A stretch of DNA of 64,000 nucleotides, taken from the NCBI GenBank assembly GCA_020637985.1, contig JACKJK010000009.1, positions 10,001 through 74,000 of the forward strand, in the 5' to 3' direction. Positions 11,628 to 22,901 of the stretch are shown here, one piece after another. The translations under genes and the position numbers were made by a program. The stretch is from Rhodobiaceae bacterium. GTDB taxonomy: Bacteria > Pseudomonadota > Alphaproteobacteria > Rhizobiales > Tepidamorphaceae. Position 1 is the stretch's first letter. The number at the start of each line of letters is the position of its first letter. Below the pieces are notes generated by a model. The model searched no databases. It had not been told where the DNA came from and was given only the letters and a program-made list of their open reading frames with translations.

Positions 11628-12380
11628 ATGACCGCAACGGCCCGCAAGGCGACCACCGTCGACGACGCGGAAATCGCCCGCTTCTCCGCCCTGTCGCGCG
11701 AGTGGTGGAACCCGTCGGGCAAATTCCGGGTCCTGCACAAGTTCAATCCCGTGCGCCTGGCATGGATCCGCGAGCGCGCATGTCAGCATTTCGGCCGCGA
11801 TGCCGGTGCGATCGCCCCGTTCGATGGCCTGCGCATCCTCGACATCGGCTGCGGCGGCGGGCTCATCGCCGAGCCGATGGCCCGGCTCGGCGCCAGCGTC
11901 GTGGCGGCAGATGCCTCGCGCACGAACATCGAGGTTGCACGTATCCACGCCGCAGAATCCGGCGTCGGCGTCGACTACCGCGAGACGACGGCCGAGGCGC
12001 TCGCCGAGGCGGGCGAGGCCTTCGACATCGTGCTCAACCTCGAAGTCGTCGAGCACGTCGCCGACGTGCCGTTGTTCATGCAGGCCTGCTGTTCGATGGT
12101 CAAACCCGGCGGGCTGATGTTCGTCGCCACCATCAACCGCACGGCGAAGGCCTTCGCGCTGGCGATCGTCGGCGCCGAGTACGTGCTGGGCTGGCTGCCG
12201 AAGGGGACGCACACTTGGGACAAGTTCGTCACGCCCGCCGAACTCGATGCCGCCTTCGCCGCCAACGCCATGCACCGCATCGACCAAACCGGCGTCTTCT
12301 ACAACCCGCTCGCCGACGAGTGGCGCGCCAGCCGCGACACGGACGTCAACTACATGATGCTCGCCGCCAGGCCGGCGTGA
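11628..12380 (+). CDS. ubiG: Ubiquinone biosynthesis O-methyltransferase UbiG
   Basis: Carries out both O-methylations of ubiquinone synthesis (the 2-polyprenyl-6-hydroxyphenol step and the demethylubiquinol step) with S-adenosylmethionine. The 250 residues show the family N-terminus (IARFSALSREWWNPSGKFRVLHKFNP), motif I LDIGCGGGLIAEPMARLG, and the C-terminal membrane-associating region TAKAFALAIVGAEYVLGWLP. The frame is open well upstream, but similarity begins at the ATG at 11628. It is divergent from lysC and 16 bases ahead of a HIT protein. Confidence 0.96.
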   Translation: MTATARKATTVDDAEIARFSALSREWWNPSGKFRVLHKFNPVRLAWIRERACQHFGRDAGAIAPFDGLRILDIGCGGGLIAEPMARLGASVVAADASRTNIEVARIHAAESGVGVDYRETTAEALAEAGEAFDIVLNLEVVEHVADVPLFMQACCSMVKPGGLMFVATINRTAKAFALAIVGAEYVLGWLPKGTHTWDKFVTPAELDAAFAANAMHRIDQTGVFYNPLADEWRASRDTDVNYMMLAARPA

Positions 12381-12396
12381 GCGCGGCAGCGCCGGA

Positions 12397-12810
12397 ATGC
12401 CGATATTCGCCCTCGACCCACGCCTCGCCGCCGATACCTTGCCGGTCGCCGAACTCGGCCTGTGCTCGCTGCGGCTGATGAACGACGCCGGCTATCCCTG
12501 GCTCATCCTCGTGCCGCGGCGCGCCGGCCTTGCCGACCTGATCGACCTCGAACCGGCCGACCGCGCCACGCTCGCAGCCGAGGTCGATGCGGTCTCCTGC
12601 GCGCTGAAGGCCCACACCGGGTGCCACAAGCTCAACGTCGCAGCCCTCGGCAACGTCGTGCGGCAGCTGCATGTCCACGTGATTGCGCGTTTCGAGACCG
12701 ATCCGGCCTGGCCGGCGCCGGTCTGGGGCAAGGCCCCGGCGAAGCCCTACGCGCCGCGCGCGGGCGAAGCGTTTGCCGCCGCGCTTTCCGCGGCGATCCT
12801 GGGTAACTGA
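12397..12810 (+). CDS. HIT domain protein
   Basis: Histidine-triad family nucleotide hydrolase or transferase of about 137 residues; the substrate is unknown. The signature reads QLHVHVIAR at residues 90-98. The second and third histidines of the usual H-x-H-x-H are present (the former being the catalytic one), while the first is glutamine. The family fold is otherwise complete, from the MNDAGYPWLILVPRR strand to the C-terminal AWPAPVWG segment. It lies directly behind ubiG and probably shares its transcript, and converges on the DUF1178 gene. Confidence 0.9.
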   Translation: MPIFALDPRLAADTLPVAELGLCSLRLMNDAGYPWLILVPRRAGLADLIDLEPADRATLAAEVDAVSCALKAHTGCHKLNVAALGNVVRQLHVHVIARFETDPAWPAPVWGKAPAKPYAPRAGEAFAAALSAAILGN

Positions 12811-12839
12811 ACCCCCGGGACAACCGCTCCCTGACCGCG

Positions 12840-13325
12840 TCAATTCTGGTCTTCCGGCAGCAGCGGCAGCGGGTATACCTCGATGCCCTCTTCCTCCAGC
12901 GCGGCGGTGTCCTCGCGCGAAGCCTCACCGTAGATGCCGCGCGCGTCCGCCTCGCCGTAGTGGATCTTGCGCGCTTCCTCGGCGAAGGCCTTGCCGACGT
13001 AGTCGGCGTTCTGCTCCACCGCCTTGCGCAAGGCCCGCAGCGCCGCCTTCAGTTCCGCCGGCATTTCACCGCCAACGCCTGCGGCAAGGGGGCCCGCTGC
13101 CGCAGTGGGCTGCGCCGGCATCGTATCGGCAGGCGCTCCTGCAGATGCCACACCCTTGTCGGTACGCCGCAGCATCGGCGCCATCAGCGCTTTTTCCACG
13201 CTCTGCGACCCGCAGACCGCACACTCGACATGGCCGTCGCGCTTCTGCTCCTCGAACGCCTGCGAGGACGAAAACCAGGCCTCGAACTCGTGCCCTTTGT
13301 CGCAGCGCAGCGTGTAGCGGATCAT
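12840..13325 (-). CDS. DUF1178 family protein
   Basis: A 161-residue protein of unknown function, common in alpha- and betaproteobacteria. It has the family N-terminus MIRYTLRCDKGHEFEAWF with a paired-cysteine element (C8 and CAVC near residue 38) that resembles a small zinc ribbon, then the conserved C-terminal segment around KIHYGEADARGIYGEA. The ATG overlaps the stop of the nitrilase gene by four bases (ATGA), so it is the last gene of the operon comF-grxC-nitrilase-DUF1178. The frame is open further upstream without similarity. Confidence 0.88.
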   Translation of the reverse strand: MIRYTLRCDKGHEFEAWFSSSQAFEEQKRDGHVECAVCGSQSVEKALMAPMLRRTDKGVASAGAPADTMPAQPTAAAGPLAAGVGGEMPAELKAALRALRKAVEQNADYVGKAFAEEARKIHYGEADARGIYGEASREDTAALEEEGIEVYPLPLLPEDQN

Positions 13326-14179
13326 GACGCCCTCCGCGCCGCACCGGCCGCGCCGGTTTCCTCGAGGGTGAACGCCCGGTCGTGCTGCAGCGCCGGGATG
13401 CGCGCCCGCGCCTCGTCGCACGCTGCGGAGTCAATGTCGGCGACGATAATGCCCGGCTCCTGGCCAGCCTCCGCCACCACCCGGCCCCATGGGTCGATGA
13501 TCAGCGAATGCCCGTAGGTGTGCCGGCCGTTCTCGTGGTGTCCACCCTGGGCTGCGGACACGATGAAGGAACCGGTCTCGATCGCCCGCGCGCGCTGTAG
13601 AACGTGCCAGTGCGCTTCACCGGTCACCTGCGTGAAGGCGGCGGGAATGGCGAGCATCCCCGCGCCCGCCTTCGCCAGGCTGCGATAGAGGGCGGCAAAG
13701 CGCAGGTCGTAACAGATCGTCACCCCCAGCCGCAGCCAGGGCAGATCGACCGCCACGGCCTTGCTGCCGGGCGCGTAGATCGCCGATTCCCGGTAGCGTT
13801 CTCCGCTCGGCAGGTCGACGTCGAACATGTGGACCTTGTCGTAGCGTGCCGCGATCGCCCCGTCCGGCGCGATCACGAAGGCGCGGTTCGCCGCCTGCTG
13901 CTCGCCAATCCGGATCGCCAGCGAGCCGATGTGCAGCCACACGCCGAGTTCCGCCGCAAGTGCGCGAAAACGCTTCAGCGCCGGGTCGTCGTCCTCCGCC
14001 ACGATGGTGGCGAACAGCACCTTCCGCTCCAGTTCCATCAGCGCCGTCTGCTCCGGCGTCTGGATGTAGTGCGCGCCTTCACCGGCGGCCGCGCGGATCA
14101 GGGCCTCGGCCGCGGCAATGTTGGCCGCCACGTCGCGTCCGGTCCGCAGTTGCACGCAAGCCGCGCGGAAGCTCGTCAT
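13322..14179 (-). CDS. Carbon-nitrogen hydrolase (nitrilase family)
   Basis: Nitrilase-superfamily amidohydrolase of 285 residues, closest in appearance to the Nit1/Nit2 omega-amidase group. These enzymes deaminate alpha-keto amides or repair deaminated glutathione. The Glu-Lys-Cys triad is visible: glutamate in QTPEQTALMELE, lysine in RYDKVHMFDVDLPSGE, cysteine in GVTICYDLRF. The start MTSFRAACVQL fits the family and lies one base after the grxC stop. Its position between grxC and DUF1178 is recurrent in alphaproteobacteria and supports a glutathione-linked role, which is inference. Confidence 0.93.
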   Translation of the reverse strand: MTSFRAACVQLRTGRDVAANIAAAEALIRAAAGEGAHYIQTPEQTALMELERKVLFATIVAEDDDPALKRFRALAAELGVWLHIGSLAIRIGEQQAANRAFVIAPDGAIAARYDKVHMFDVDLPSGERYRESAIYAPGSKAVAVDLPWLRLGVTICYDLRFAALYRSLAKAGAGMLAIPAAFTQVTGEAHWHVLQRARAIETGSFIVSAAQGGHHENGRHTYGHSLIIDPWGRVVAEAGQEPGIIVADIDSAACDEARARIPALQHDRAFTLEETGAAGAARRAS

Positions 14180-14180
14180 T

Positions 14181-14456
14181 TCAGGCACCGGCCTTGCTGG
14201 CATCGGCCAGCAGCGGATCGAGCCCGCCGCGCGCATCGAGCGCGAAAAGATCGTCGCAACCGCCCACGTGCGTCTCGCCGATGAAGATCTGCGGCGTCGA
14301 GTTGCGCCCGCCGGCGCGCGCGCGCATGGCCGCGCGCCCGTCGGGATCGAAAGTCACGTCGATCTCCCGGAACGCCGCCCCCTTGCTCGCAAGCAGCCGC
14401 TTGGCGGCGGTGCAATAGCCGCACATGGCCTGCGTGTAGATCACGATGTCCTTCAT
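14181..14456 (-). CDS. grxC: Glutaredoxin 3
   Basis: Small dithiol glutaredoxin (91 residues) that reduces disulfides and glutathione mixed disulfides. The active site CGYC is at residues 12-15, the cis-proline loop is in NSTPQIFIG, and the glutathione-binding GGCDDL motif follows. The ATG at 14456 gives the standard N-terminus MKDIVIYTQAMCGYC; the longer frame upstream is not conserved. It lies 88 bases after comF and one base before the nitrilase gene. Confidence 0.96.
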   Translation of the reverse strand: MKDIVIYTQAMCGYCTAAKRLLASKGAAFREIDVTFDPDGRAAMRARAGGRNSTPQIFIGETHVGGCDDLFALDARGGLDPLLADASKAGA

Positions 14457-14544
14457 TCGACCACGACCTCGATATCGCCAATGCTCGCGCGCCGCGGGAT
14501 CGCGCGGCCACCCTATCCGCTTCGCCAACTATATATGATGACGC

Positions 14545-15324
14545 CTAGGCGTCGTCCAACACCCGCGCGAAAACCAGCACCCGCACATCCGCCGCGCCGA
14601 ACCGCTTCAGCGCCCGGGTCGCGGCGGTGACTGTCGAGCCGGTCGTGTAGACGTCATCGACGAGCAGAACCCGCTGACCGGCGACCTCGTGGCGCGATTG
14701 CTCCGGCACCGAGAACGCGCCTGTCACGTTCAACGCACGTTCGGCCGGCTTCAGGCCGACCTGCTGGCGCGTCGCGCGGATGCGCCTGAGTGCCATCGGC
14801 ACATAGGCCAGGTCCGTCGCGTCGCCGAGCGCCCGGGCGAGCTCGGCGGCCTGGTTGTAGCGCCGCGCGATGAGGCGCGACCAGTGCAGCGGCACCGGCA
14901 CGACGATGTCGCTCGCCGCGATGAGGTCGTGGCCGGCGCGCATCATCAGCCGCGCGATCAGCCGCGTGCATTCCAGCCGGTCGGCATACTTGAACTGCGT
15001 CACCAGCCGCCGCGCCGTCCCCTCGTATCGGCAGGCCGCGCGCAATTGCGCATAGGGAGGCGGCGCGGCAATCGCCGCGGCGCTCAGCGCGCCGGCCGGC
15101 ACGCCGGGCGGCAGCGGCGTCCCCATCACGTCGCAAACCGGTGGCTCGATGAACGACAGCCCACGCCAGCAGGACGCGCACAGGGCATCATGCGCGACCA
15201 CCGCGTCGCCGCAGCCGAGACATCGCGGCGGCAGCAGCATGTCGGCCAGCTGGCCAGCCAGCCGGCCTGCGGTCGCGCGCAGTCCGCCTGCGCGGTGAGC
15301 TTCGATGGTGTCCTTGCCGTGCAC
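14545..15324 (-). CDS. ComF family phosphoribosyltransferase-like protein
   Basis: ComF-type protein of 259 residues, named for DNA uptake in Bacillus; its role in alphaproteobacteria is unclear. An N-terminal four-cysteine zinc element (CLGCG, CASCW) is followed by a phosphoribosyltransferase fold with the PRPP loop VLLVDDVYTTGST. The frame is open for another 850 bases upstream, antisense to the methyltransferase. The GTG at 15324 is chosen because AGGAG stands seven bases ahead of it and it is the first start that gives a family-like N-terminus. It is the first gene of the operon and divergent from the methyltransferase. Confidence 0.9.
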   Translation of the reverse strand: MHGKDTIEAHRAGGLRATAGRLAGQLADMLLPPRCLGCGDAVVAHDALCASCWRGLSFIEPPVCDVMGTPLPPGVPAGALSAAAIAAPPPYAQLRAACRYEGTARRLVTQFKYADRLECTRLIARLMMRAGHDLIAASDIVVPVPLHWSRLIARRYNQAAELARALGDATDLAYVPMALRRIRATRQQVGLKPAERALNVTGAFSVPEQSRHEVAGQRVLLVDDVYTTGSTVTAATRALKRFGAADVRVLVFARVLDDA

Positions 15325-15366
15325 GCCCTTGCTCCTGCCGATATGGCGGCGTACCTGAAGGGTGAA

Positions 15367-16272
15367 ATGAACGACCGCCCGACGCAACCCTTCGACCGTG
15401 ACCTGCTGCGCCGCCGCCGGCTGCGCGCCGCCGGTAGCTTCGCCTCGGCGGACTTCCTGCTGCGCCGCGCCGCCGATGACATCGCCGCGCGTCTGGACGC
15501 AACGCTGCGCGACTTCCCCGTCGCCGTCGACCTGTCCGGCCAGGGCGGCATCATGTCGGCACAGCTGCATGAGCTGGAACGCGTCGGCACCGTGTTCGCC
15601 TGCGAGGATGCCTTGCCGCTGCTCGCCGGCAACCCGTCGGCCAGCGTCGTTTGCGACGAGGAACTGCTGCCCTTTGCGCCACGCTCGCTGGATCTGGTGG
15701 TCTCCGCGCTGAAGCTGCAATGGGTCAACGACCTGCCCGGCGCTTTGGCGCAGATCGCGCGCGCCCTGAAGCCCGACGGGCTGTTCATCGCCGCCCTGCT
15801 CGGCGGCAATACCCTGACGGAACTGCGCCAGTCGTTCCTCGCCGCCGACGCCGAACTGGCCGGTGGCGCCCCGCCGCGCGTCAGCCCGTTTGCCGAAATC
15901 CGCGCCTGCGGCGCCTTGCTGCAGCGCGCCGGTTTCGCAATTCCCGTCATCGACGCCGAACCGCTCACCGTGCGCTACGCCGACATGTTCGCGCTGGTGG
16001 CCGACCTGCGCGCCATGGGCGCGACCAGTGCGCTCGCCCTGCGCCATCGCCAGCCGCTGCGCCGCGACGTTCTCATGCACGCAGCCGAAATCTACGCCGA
16101 GCGCTTCGCCGACCCCGATGGCCGCATCCGTGCCACTTTTGACGTGATCCATCTCAGCGGCTGGGCGCCGCACGAAAGCCAGCAGAAGCCGCTGCGCCCC
16201 GGCAGTGCGAGACAGCGCCTTGCCGATGCACTGGGGACACGGGAAATCCCGGCCGGCGAAAAACCGCGCTGA
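15367..16272 (+). CDS. BioC/NDUFAF5-like methyltransferase
   Basis: S-adenosylmethionine-dependent methyltransferase of 301 residues with FDRDLLRRRRLRAAGSFASA at its N-terminus. This resembles the alphaproteobacterial relatives of the mitochondrial complex I factor NDUFAF5 and of BioC. The cofactor loop is degenerate (VDLSGQGGI in place of a clear GxGxG), but the downstream ALKLQWVNDLPGALAQIARALKPDG segment is typical. In the eukaryotic homologue the reaction is arginine hydroxylation, so methyl transfer should not be assumed. The start at 15367 follows a GAAGGG stretch; an ATG 24 bases upstream is possible. Confidence 0.85.
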   Translation: MNDRPTQPFDRDLLRRRRLRAAGSFASADFLLRRAADDIAARLDATLRDFPVAVDLSGQGGIMSAQLHELERVGTVFACEDALPLLAGNPSASVVCDEELLPFAPRSLDLVVSALKLQWVNDLPGALAQIARALKPDGLFIAALLGGNTLTELRQSFLAADAELAGGAPPRVSPFAEIRACGALLQRAGFAIPVIDAEPLTVRYADMFALVADLRAMGATSALALRHRQPLRRDVLMHAAEIYAERFADPDGRIRATFDVIHLSGWAPHESQQKPLRPGSARQRLADALGTREIPAGEKPR

Positions 16273-16351
16273 TCCGTCCGCGCCGGTTTGAAATCAGCAG
16301 CGGCCTTGGTCTAGGCTGGCAATCGGTTGCTCGCATAAACACGGAGGTCGC

Positions 16352-16825
16352 ATGTTGTTCCGCATCGCATTGCCCGCCCTGGCGCTCATCGCCGGCATTC
16401 ACGGCGCCCAGGCGCAGAACCTTGCGGCAAGCGATCCCGCCGCGATCGCCGCCACCATCACGCAGATGGGTTACCGCTCGGAGATGCAGGCGGATCCGCA
16501 GGGGAATCCGAAGATCGCCAGTTCCGCCGAAGGCGTGAATTTCAGCATCTATTTCTACGGTTGCTCCGGCGAGCACGACAAATGCACCTCGATCCAGTTC
16601 CGGGCCGGCTTCGACAAGAAGGATCCGCTCGATCAGTCGGTCGCCACCGAATGGAACGAGACCAAGCGCTTCGCCAAGGCGACGCTCACCAGCAACGGCG
16701 ATCCGATCCTCAGGTTCGACGTCAACCTCGACAAGGATGGCGTCACCAAGTCGAATTTCACGGACACCTTCCGGATCTGGACGCTGCTGCTGTCCCAGTT
16801 CAAGACGCACATCAAGTGGAACTGA
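16352..16825 (+). CDS. YbjN domain protein, exported
   Basis: A 157-residue protein with a clean signal peptide (MLFRIALPALALIAGIHGAQA, cleavage after AQA) and a YbjN-type domain. That fold resembles type III secretion chaperones; in Escherichia coli YbjN is a stress-related regulator, but exported forms have no assigned role. The conserved core includes EGVNFSIYFYGC and DVNLDKDGVTKSNFTDTFRIW. The ribosome site GGAGG is well placed. It stands alone between the methyltransferase and a convergent pilin gene. Confidence 0.82.
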   Translation: MLFRIALPALALIAGIHGAQAQNLAASDPAAIAATITQMGYRSEMQADPQGNPKIASSAEGVNFSIYFYGCSGEHDKCTSIQFRAGFDKKDPLDQSVATEWNETKRFAKATLTSNGDPILRFDVNLDKDGVTKSNFTDTFRIWTLLLSQFKTHIKWN

Positions 16826-16870
16826 CGATCAGCCGCGCCGCGCCGCCATCAGGCCCGGCAACGCGCTGCA

Positions 16871-17062
16871 TCACTTGACGCCGAGCGTGTCGAAACCGTC
16901 GCTTGCGGCCTGGTACTTCGGCACGATCGGGTTTCCCATGCCGAAGACGACGGCGGCGATCACGGCGTACTCGATCGACGTCGCGGCGCGGTCGTCATGG
17001 ACAAACGCAACCAGCCGCTTGCCCGCGAAACCGGCGATGCGTGACGAAACGGCGCTGGACAT
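16871..17062 (-). CDS. Flp-family type IVb pilin, isolated copy
   Basis: A 63-residue prepilin of the Flp/Fap type, the subunit of tight-adherence pili. The diagnostic part is DDRAATSIEYAVIAAVVF: the processing site, the +5 glutamate (E31) and tyrosine of the Flp motif, and the start of the hydrophobic helix. Unusually, residue -1 of the cleavage site is alanine (A26) where glycine is the rule, and the hydrophobic helix is short, breaking at GMGNPIVP. No cpa/tad assembly genes are in the window. A GGGGAG ribosome site precedes the ATG. Confidence 0.82.
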   Translation of the reverse strand: MSSAVSSRIAGFAGKRLVAFVHDDRAATSIEYAVIAAVVFGMGNPIVPKYQAASDGFDTLGVK

Positions 17063-17101
17063 GTCAGTCTCCCCGACCTCTTGTCCCGCCGCGCAGCGCC
17101 C

Positions 17102-17494
17102 TCACAGCAGGTCGCGCAGTACCGGGATCAGCGGCACGTCGGCCGGCGGCATCGGATAGTCGGACAGCCGCGCCGGGCGCACCCACTTCAGGGCCTGCCC
17201 CTCGCGCGCCGCGACCTGTCCGTTCCACCGGCGGCAGACATACAGTGGCATGAGGAGGTGAAAGCTTTGATAAGCGTGGCTGGCGAACGTCAGCGGCGCC
17301 AGACAGGAAGCGGTAACGTCGATGCCGAGTTCTTCCTTCAGTTCGCGGATCAGCGACACTTCCGGTGTTTCGCCTGCCTCGACCTTGCCGCCGGGGAACT
17401 CCCACAGGCCCGCCATCGCCTTGCCCGGCGGCCGCTGCGCCAGCAGCACGCGCCCGTCGACATCGACCAGCGCGCAGGCCGCAACCAGCAGCAC
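17102..17494 (-). CDS. mutT: MutT-type NUDIX hydrolase (8-oxo-dGTP diphosphatase)
   Basis: Sanitises the nucleotide pool by hydrolysing oxidised dGTP. The NUDIX box is complete, running from GGKVEAGE to IRELKEELGI, and at about 130 residues the protein has normal MutT length. It has no ATG: two in-frame GTGs (17500 and 17494) follow a GGGAGAGG stretch, and the inner one has the better spacing (8 bases). It starts 23 bases after the argJ stop, so it is probably coupled to argJ. This argJ-mutT order is common in the group. Confidence 0.92.
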   Translation of the reverse strand: MLLVAACALVDVDGRVLLAQRPPGKAMAGLWEFPGGKVEAGETPEVSLIRELKEELGIDVTASCLAPLTFASHAYQSFHLLMPLYVCRRWNGQVAAREGQALKWVRPARLSDYPMPPADVPLIPVLRDLL

Positions 17495-17516
17495 CTTCAC
17501 CGCCTCTCCCAAACCA

Positions 17517-18758
17517 TCAGCTCCGGTAGTCGCCGTTGATCGCGACGTATTCCTTGGTGAGGTCGCAGGTCCACACCTGCGCCTTGCCCCGGCCCAGCCC
17601 GAGATCAACGCCGATCTCGATGTTTTCGCCACGCATGTAGGCGGAGGCCGCCTCCTCGCTATAGCCCTCCACCCGCTCGCCGTTTTCCGCCACCAGGATG
17701 TCGCCGAAGCGGATCGCCAGCCGGTCGCGGTCCGCCGGTTCGCCGGCCTTGCCAACCGCCATCACGACGCGCCCCCAGTTGGCATCCTCCCCGGCGATCG
17801 CCGTCTTCACCAGCGGCGAATTGGCGATCGACAGCGCGATACGCCGGGCCGAGGGGGCCGAGGCCGCACCGGTAACGGCGATGCTGACGAACTTGCGCGC
17901 CCCCTCCCCGTCGCGAACCACCTGGTGCGAAAGATCGAGCAACAGGGCAAAGAGCGCCTTTCGGAAGGCCGCCAGCCTGCGGTCGCCGGTTTCGGCAATG
18001 CGCGGCGCGCCCCGCTTTTCGGCCGCCCCTGTGGCAAACACCAGCACCGTGTCGCTGGTCGAGGTGTCGCTGTCCACCGTGATCGCATTGAAAGATCCCG
18101 TCACACCGCGTGACAGCAGGCCCTGCAGCACGTTTGCCGCGACCGGCGCGTCGGTGAAGATGAACGACAGCATCGTCGCCATGTCCGGCGCGATCATGCC
18201 CGCGCCCTTGGCGATGCCGGTGATCGTCACCTCGACGCCACCGAGCCTGACGGTGCGGCTGAGCACCTTGGGAAAGGTGTCCGTGGTCATGATGGCACGC
18301 GCCGCATCCATCGGGCGCGCCGATCCGGCATCCGCGACAACCGTGTCGAGCACGGCGGTGAACTTTGCCGGCGGCAGCGGTTCGCCGATGACCCCGGTCG
18401 AGGCGAGGAACACCTCGGCGGGCTTGCAGCCGACGGCTTTCGCGGCAGCCCCGGCCGTCACCGTGACGGTCTCGCGGCCCTTCATGCCGGTAAAGGCGTT
18501 GGCGTTGCCGGAATTGACGACCAGCGCGCGCGCCGAACCCCCGCCGAGCGCCTGCCGGCACCAGTCGACCGGCGCGGACGGACACTTCGACCGCGTGAAG
18601 ACACCTGCGACCGTCGTGCCCGGATCGAACACCGCGACAAGCAGGTCCGTGCGGCCCTTGTACTTGATCCCGGCCTGCGCGACCGCCAGCCGCACCCCGG
18701 CAACCGGTTCGGGATCCTGGAACGTCTTCGGCCCCAGCGGCGAAACCGCGATGCTCAT
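17517..18758 (-). CDS. argJ: Glutamate N-acetyltransferase / amino-acid N-acetyltransferase ArgJ
   Basis: Makes N-acetylglutamate by recycling the acetyl group from N-acetylornithine, and in bifunctional forms also from acetyl-CoA, in arginine synthesis. The 413-residue precursor is self-cleaved into alpha and beta chains at the ATM(L) site, seen here as DMATMLSF, where the threonine becomes the beta-chain nucleophile. FNAITVDSDTSTSDT is the second signature; the family consensus has glycine where this protein has serine. Bifunctionality is inferred from the family. It is isolated from the upstream parvulin gene by a terminator. Confidence 0.96.
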   Translation of the reverse strand: MSIAVSPLGPKTFQDPEPVAGVRLAVAQAGIKYKGRTDLLVAVFDPGTTVAGVFTRSKCPSAPVDWCRQALGGGSARALVVNSGNANAFTGMKGRETVTVTAGAAAKAVGCKPAEVFLASTGVIGEPLPPAKFTAVLDTVVADAGSARPMDAARAIMTTDTFPKVLSRTVRLGGVEVTITGIAKGAGMIAPDMATMLSFIFTDAPVAANVLQGLLSRGVTGSFNAITVDSDTSTSDTVLVFATGAAEKRGAPRIAETGDRRLAAFRKALFALLLDLSHQVVRDGEGARKFVSIAVTGAASAPSARRIALSIANSPLVKTAIAGEDANWGRVVMAVGKAGEPADRDRLAIRFGDILVAENGERVEGYSEEAASAYMRGENIEIGVDLGLGRGKAQVWTCDLTKEYVAINGDYRS

Positions 18759-18778
18759 GCCCTGCCCCCGCTCAATGG

Positions 18779-18809
18779 AAAAAGCGGCCCGGGCACCATG
18801 GCCCGGGCC
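18779..18809 (-). terminator. Intrinsic terminator of the parvulin gene
   Basis: On the minus strand a perfect nine-base stem (GGCCCGGGC with GCCCGGGCC, six-base loop) is followed by GC and a run of five U residues. It lies just behind the parvulin stop and before argJ, so the two genes are probably separate units. Confidence 0.85.
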
Positions 18810-18815
18810 TGATCG

Positions 18816-19694
18816 CTACTGCTGCGCCGGCGCCGCGCCGGCTTCGTCCTTGCGTTCGATCTTGGCGGCCTCGCGCAGCCCGGTGATGTAGTCGCGCCGC
18901 GCGGTCTGCGCGAGTTCGCGCGCGATGTCGTCACGCACGTCCTCCAGCGGCGGCGGCGCGCTCATGCGCTTGTCCTCGACCTTGATCAGGTGCCAGCCGA
19001 ACTGCGTCTGCACGGGGTCGGACACCGCGCCGACCTCCATCGAGAAGGCGGCGTTGCCGAAGGGCTCGACCATCATTTCCTTGGTGAAATAGTCGAGGTC
19101 GCCGCCATTCTGGCTCGATCCGTCGGTTGAGTGCTCCTTCGCCATCTCCTCGAAGGACGCGCCCGCGTCGATCTTGGCCTTTATGTCCTTGGCCTCCTCC
19201 TCGGTCTTCACCAGGATGTGGCGCGCGTGCACCTCTTCCTTCGGCTCGTAGTCCTTGATGGCTTCCTCGTAGCGCGCCTTGACCGCGTCGTCGTTCACCG
19301 CCGCTTCCCCGACAGCGCGCAGTTTCGCCTGCACCAGCGCCTTGTTGCGGTCGAACGCCAGTTGCCGCTTGACGTCCTCGCTGTCGGCAAAGCCTTCCTT
19401 CTCGGCTTCGCGCGAAACCAGCGCGACATCGACGAGGAACGAGACGATGTAGTCGCCGTGCTGTTCCGGCGGCACCTGGCGCAGAACGCCGGCGAGGTCC
19501 TCCACCGCGATGGCCACGTCCCCTTCGGTGATCTCGGTGCCATTGACGGTGACCACGACCGTCTTCGGGTCGCTCGGCGCGACCTTCGTCTCCTGGGCTG
19601 TCCCCGCCGCGGCCGTCAGGCCCACGACTGCGGCGCCAAGAAGTCCTGCGGTTGCAAGACGCATGGCACGTCGTGCCGGCATCCGGAAATTCAT
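18816..19694 (-). CDS. Parvulin-type peptidyl-prolyl isomerase, exported
   Basis: Periplasmic PpiC/PrsA/SurA-like foldase of 292 residues. A signal peptide (LATAGLLGAAVVGLTAAAGTAQA-like) is followed by a helical chaperone region with TVVVTVNGTEITEGDVAIAV, then a parvulin domain starting at EEVHARHILVKTEEEAK and including FEEMAKEHSTDGSSQNGGDL and FGWHLIKVED. The ATG at 19694 follows AAGGA; the frame extends upstream without similarity. It is divergent from secA, which fits a role in assisting newly exported proteins. Confidence 0.93.
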   Translation of the reverse strand: MNFRMPARRAMRLATAGLLGAAVVGLTAAAGTAQETKVAPSDPKTVVVTVNGTEITEGDVAIAVEDLAGVLRQVPPEQHGDYIVSFLVDVALVSREAEKEGFADSEDVKRQLAFDRNKALVQAKLRAVGEAAVNDDAVKARYEEAIKDYEPKEEVHARHILVKTEEEAKDIKAKIDAGASFEEMAKEHSTDGSSQNGGDLDYFTKEMMVEPFGNAAFSMEVGAVSDPVQTQFGWHLIKVEDKRMSAPPPLEDVRDDIARELAQTARRDYITGLREAAKIERKDEAGAAPAQQ

Positions 19695-20047
19695 CTTCTC
19701 GGTCCTTTCATGGCCGCCCTGCCCGGCGGGCAGGCGGAAAATCGATCGCGGCACGGCTGTGCGCACCGCCACGAGGTCAACCACCGGTACATATGCCGGT
19801 CATCACCCATTGGTGATGCCATTGCTGGCGTATCCGCGCCTCGTTGACAAGGTGATATGGCAATCTTAAGTCTGCGCAGGAATTTTCATCCCGCGCACGT
19901 GCGCCGGACGCGATCGGAAAATGCGCCAGAAGCCGAGGCGGCGCGCCTTCTTGCCGCTGTCGCGCGGCGCTTCATGGCACGGCGCAGCGGGACGGGGCGG
20001 CAGCATCGCACGGCCCGAACCGCGTCACCAAGGACAAGGATCCCGCA
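19695..20047. other. Divergent regulatory region, 353 bases
   Basis: Separates the parvulin gene from secA and must hold promoters for both. Apart from the candidate secA promoter listed next, I see an inverted repeat around CACCCATTGGTGATG (19805-19819) and no gene. Confidence 0.5.
19844..19872 (+). promoter_or_regulatory. Candidate secA promoter
   Basis: A perfect TTGACA is followed 17 bases later by TAAGTC, a weak -10 box. It would give a secA leader of about 165 bases. Confidence 0.35.
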
Positions 20048-22816
<2,769 letters not shown>

Positions 22817-22901
22817 CGGCGGTGCCCGCTTGCGCCGGATGCCCTGACGCGGTGGGCTCCGGCGCTGGCGCGCGCCGGTCGGCGTGCTATGCATCGGTGC
22901 C

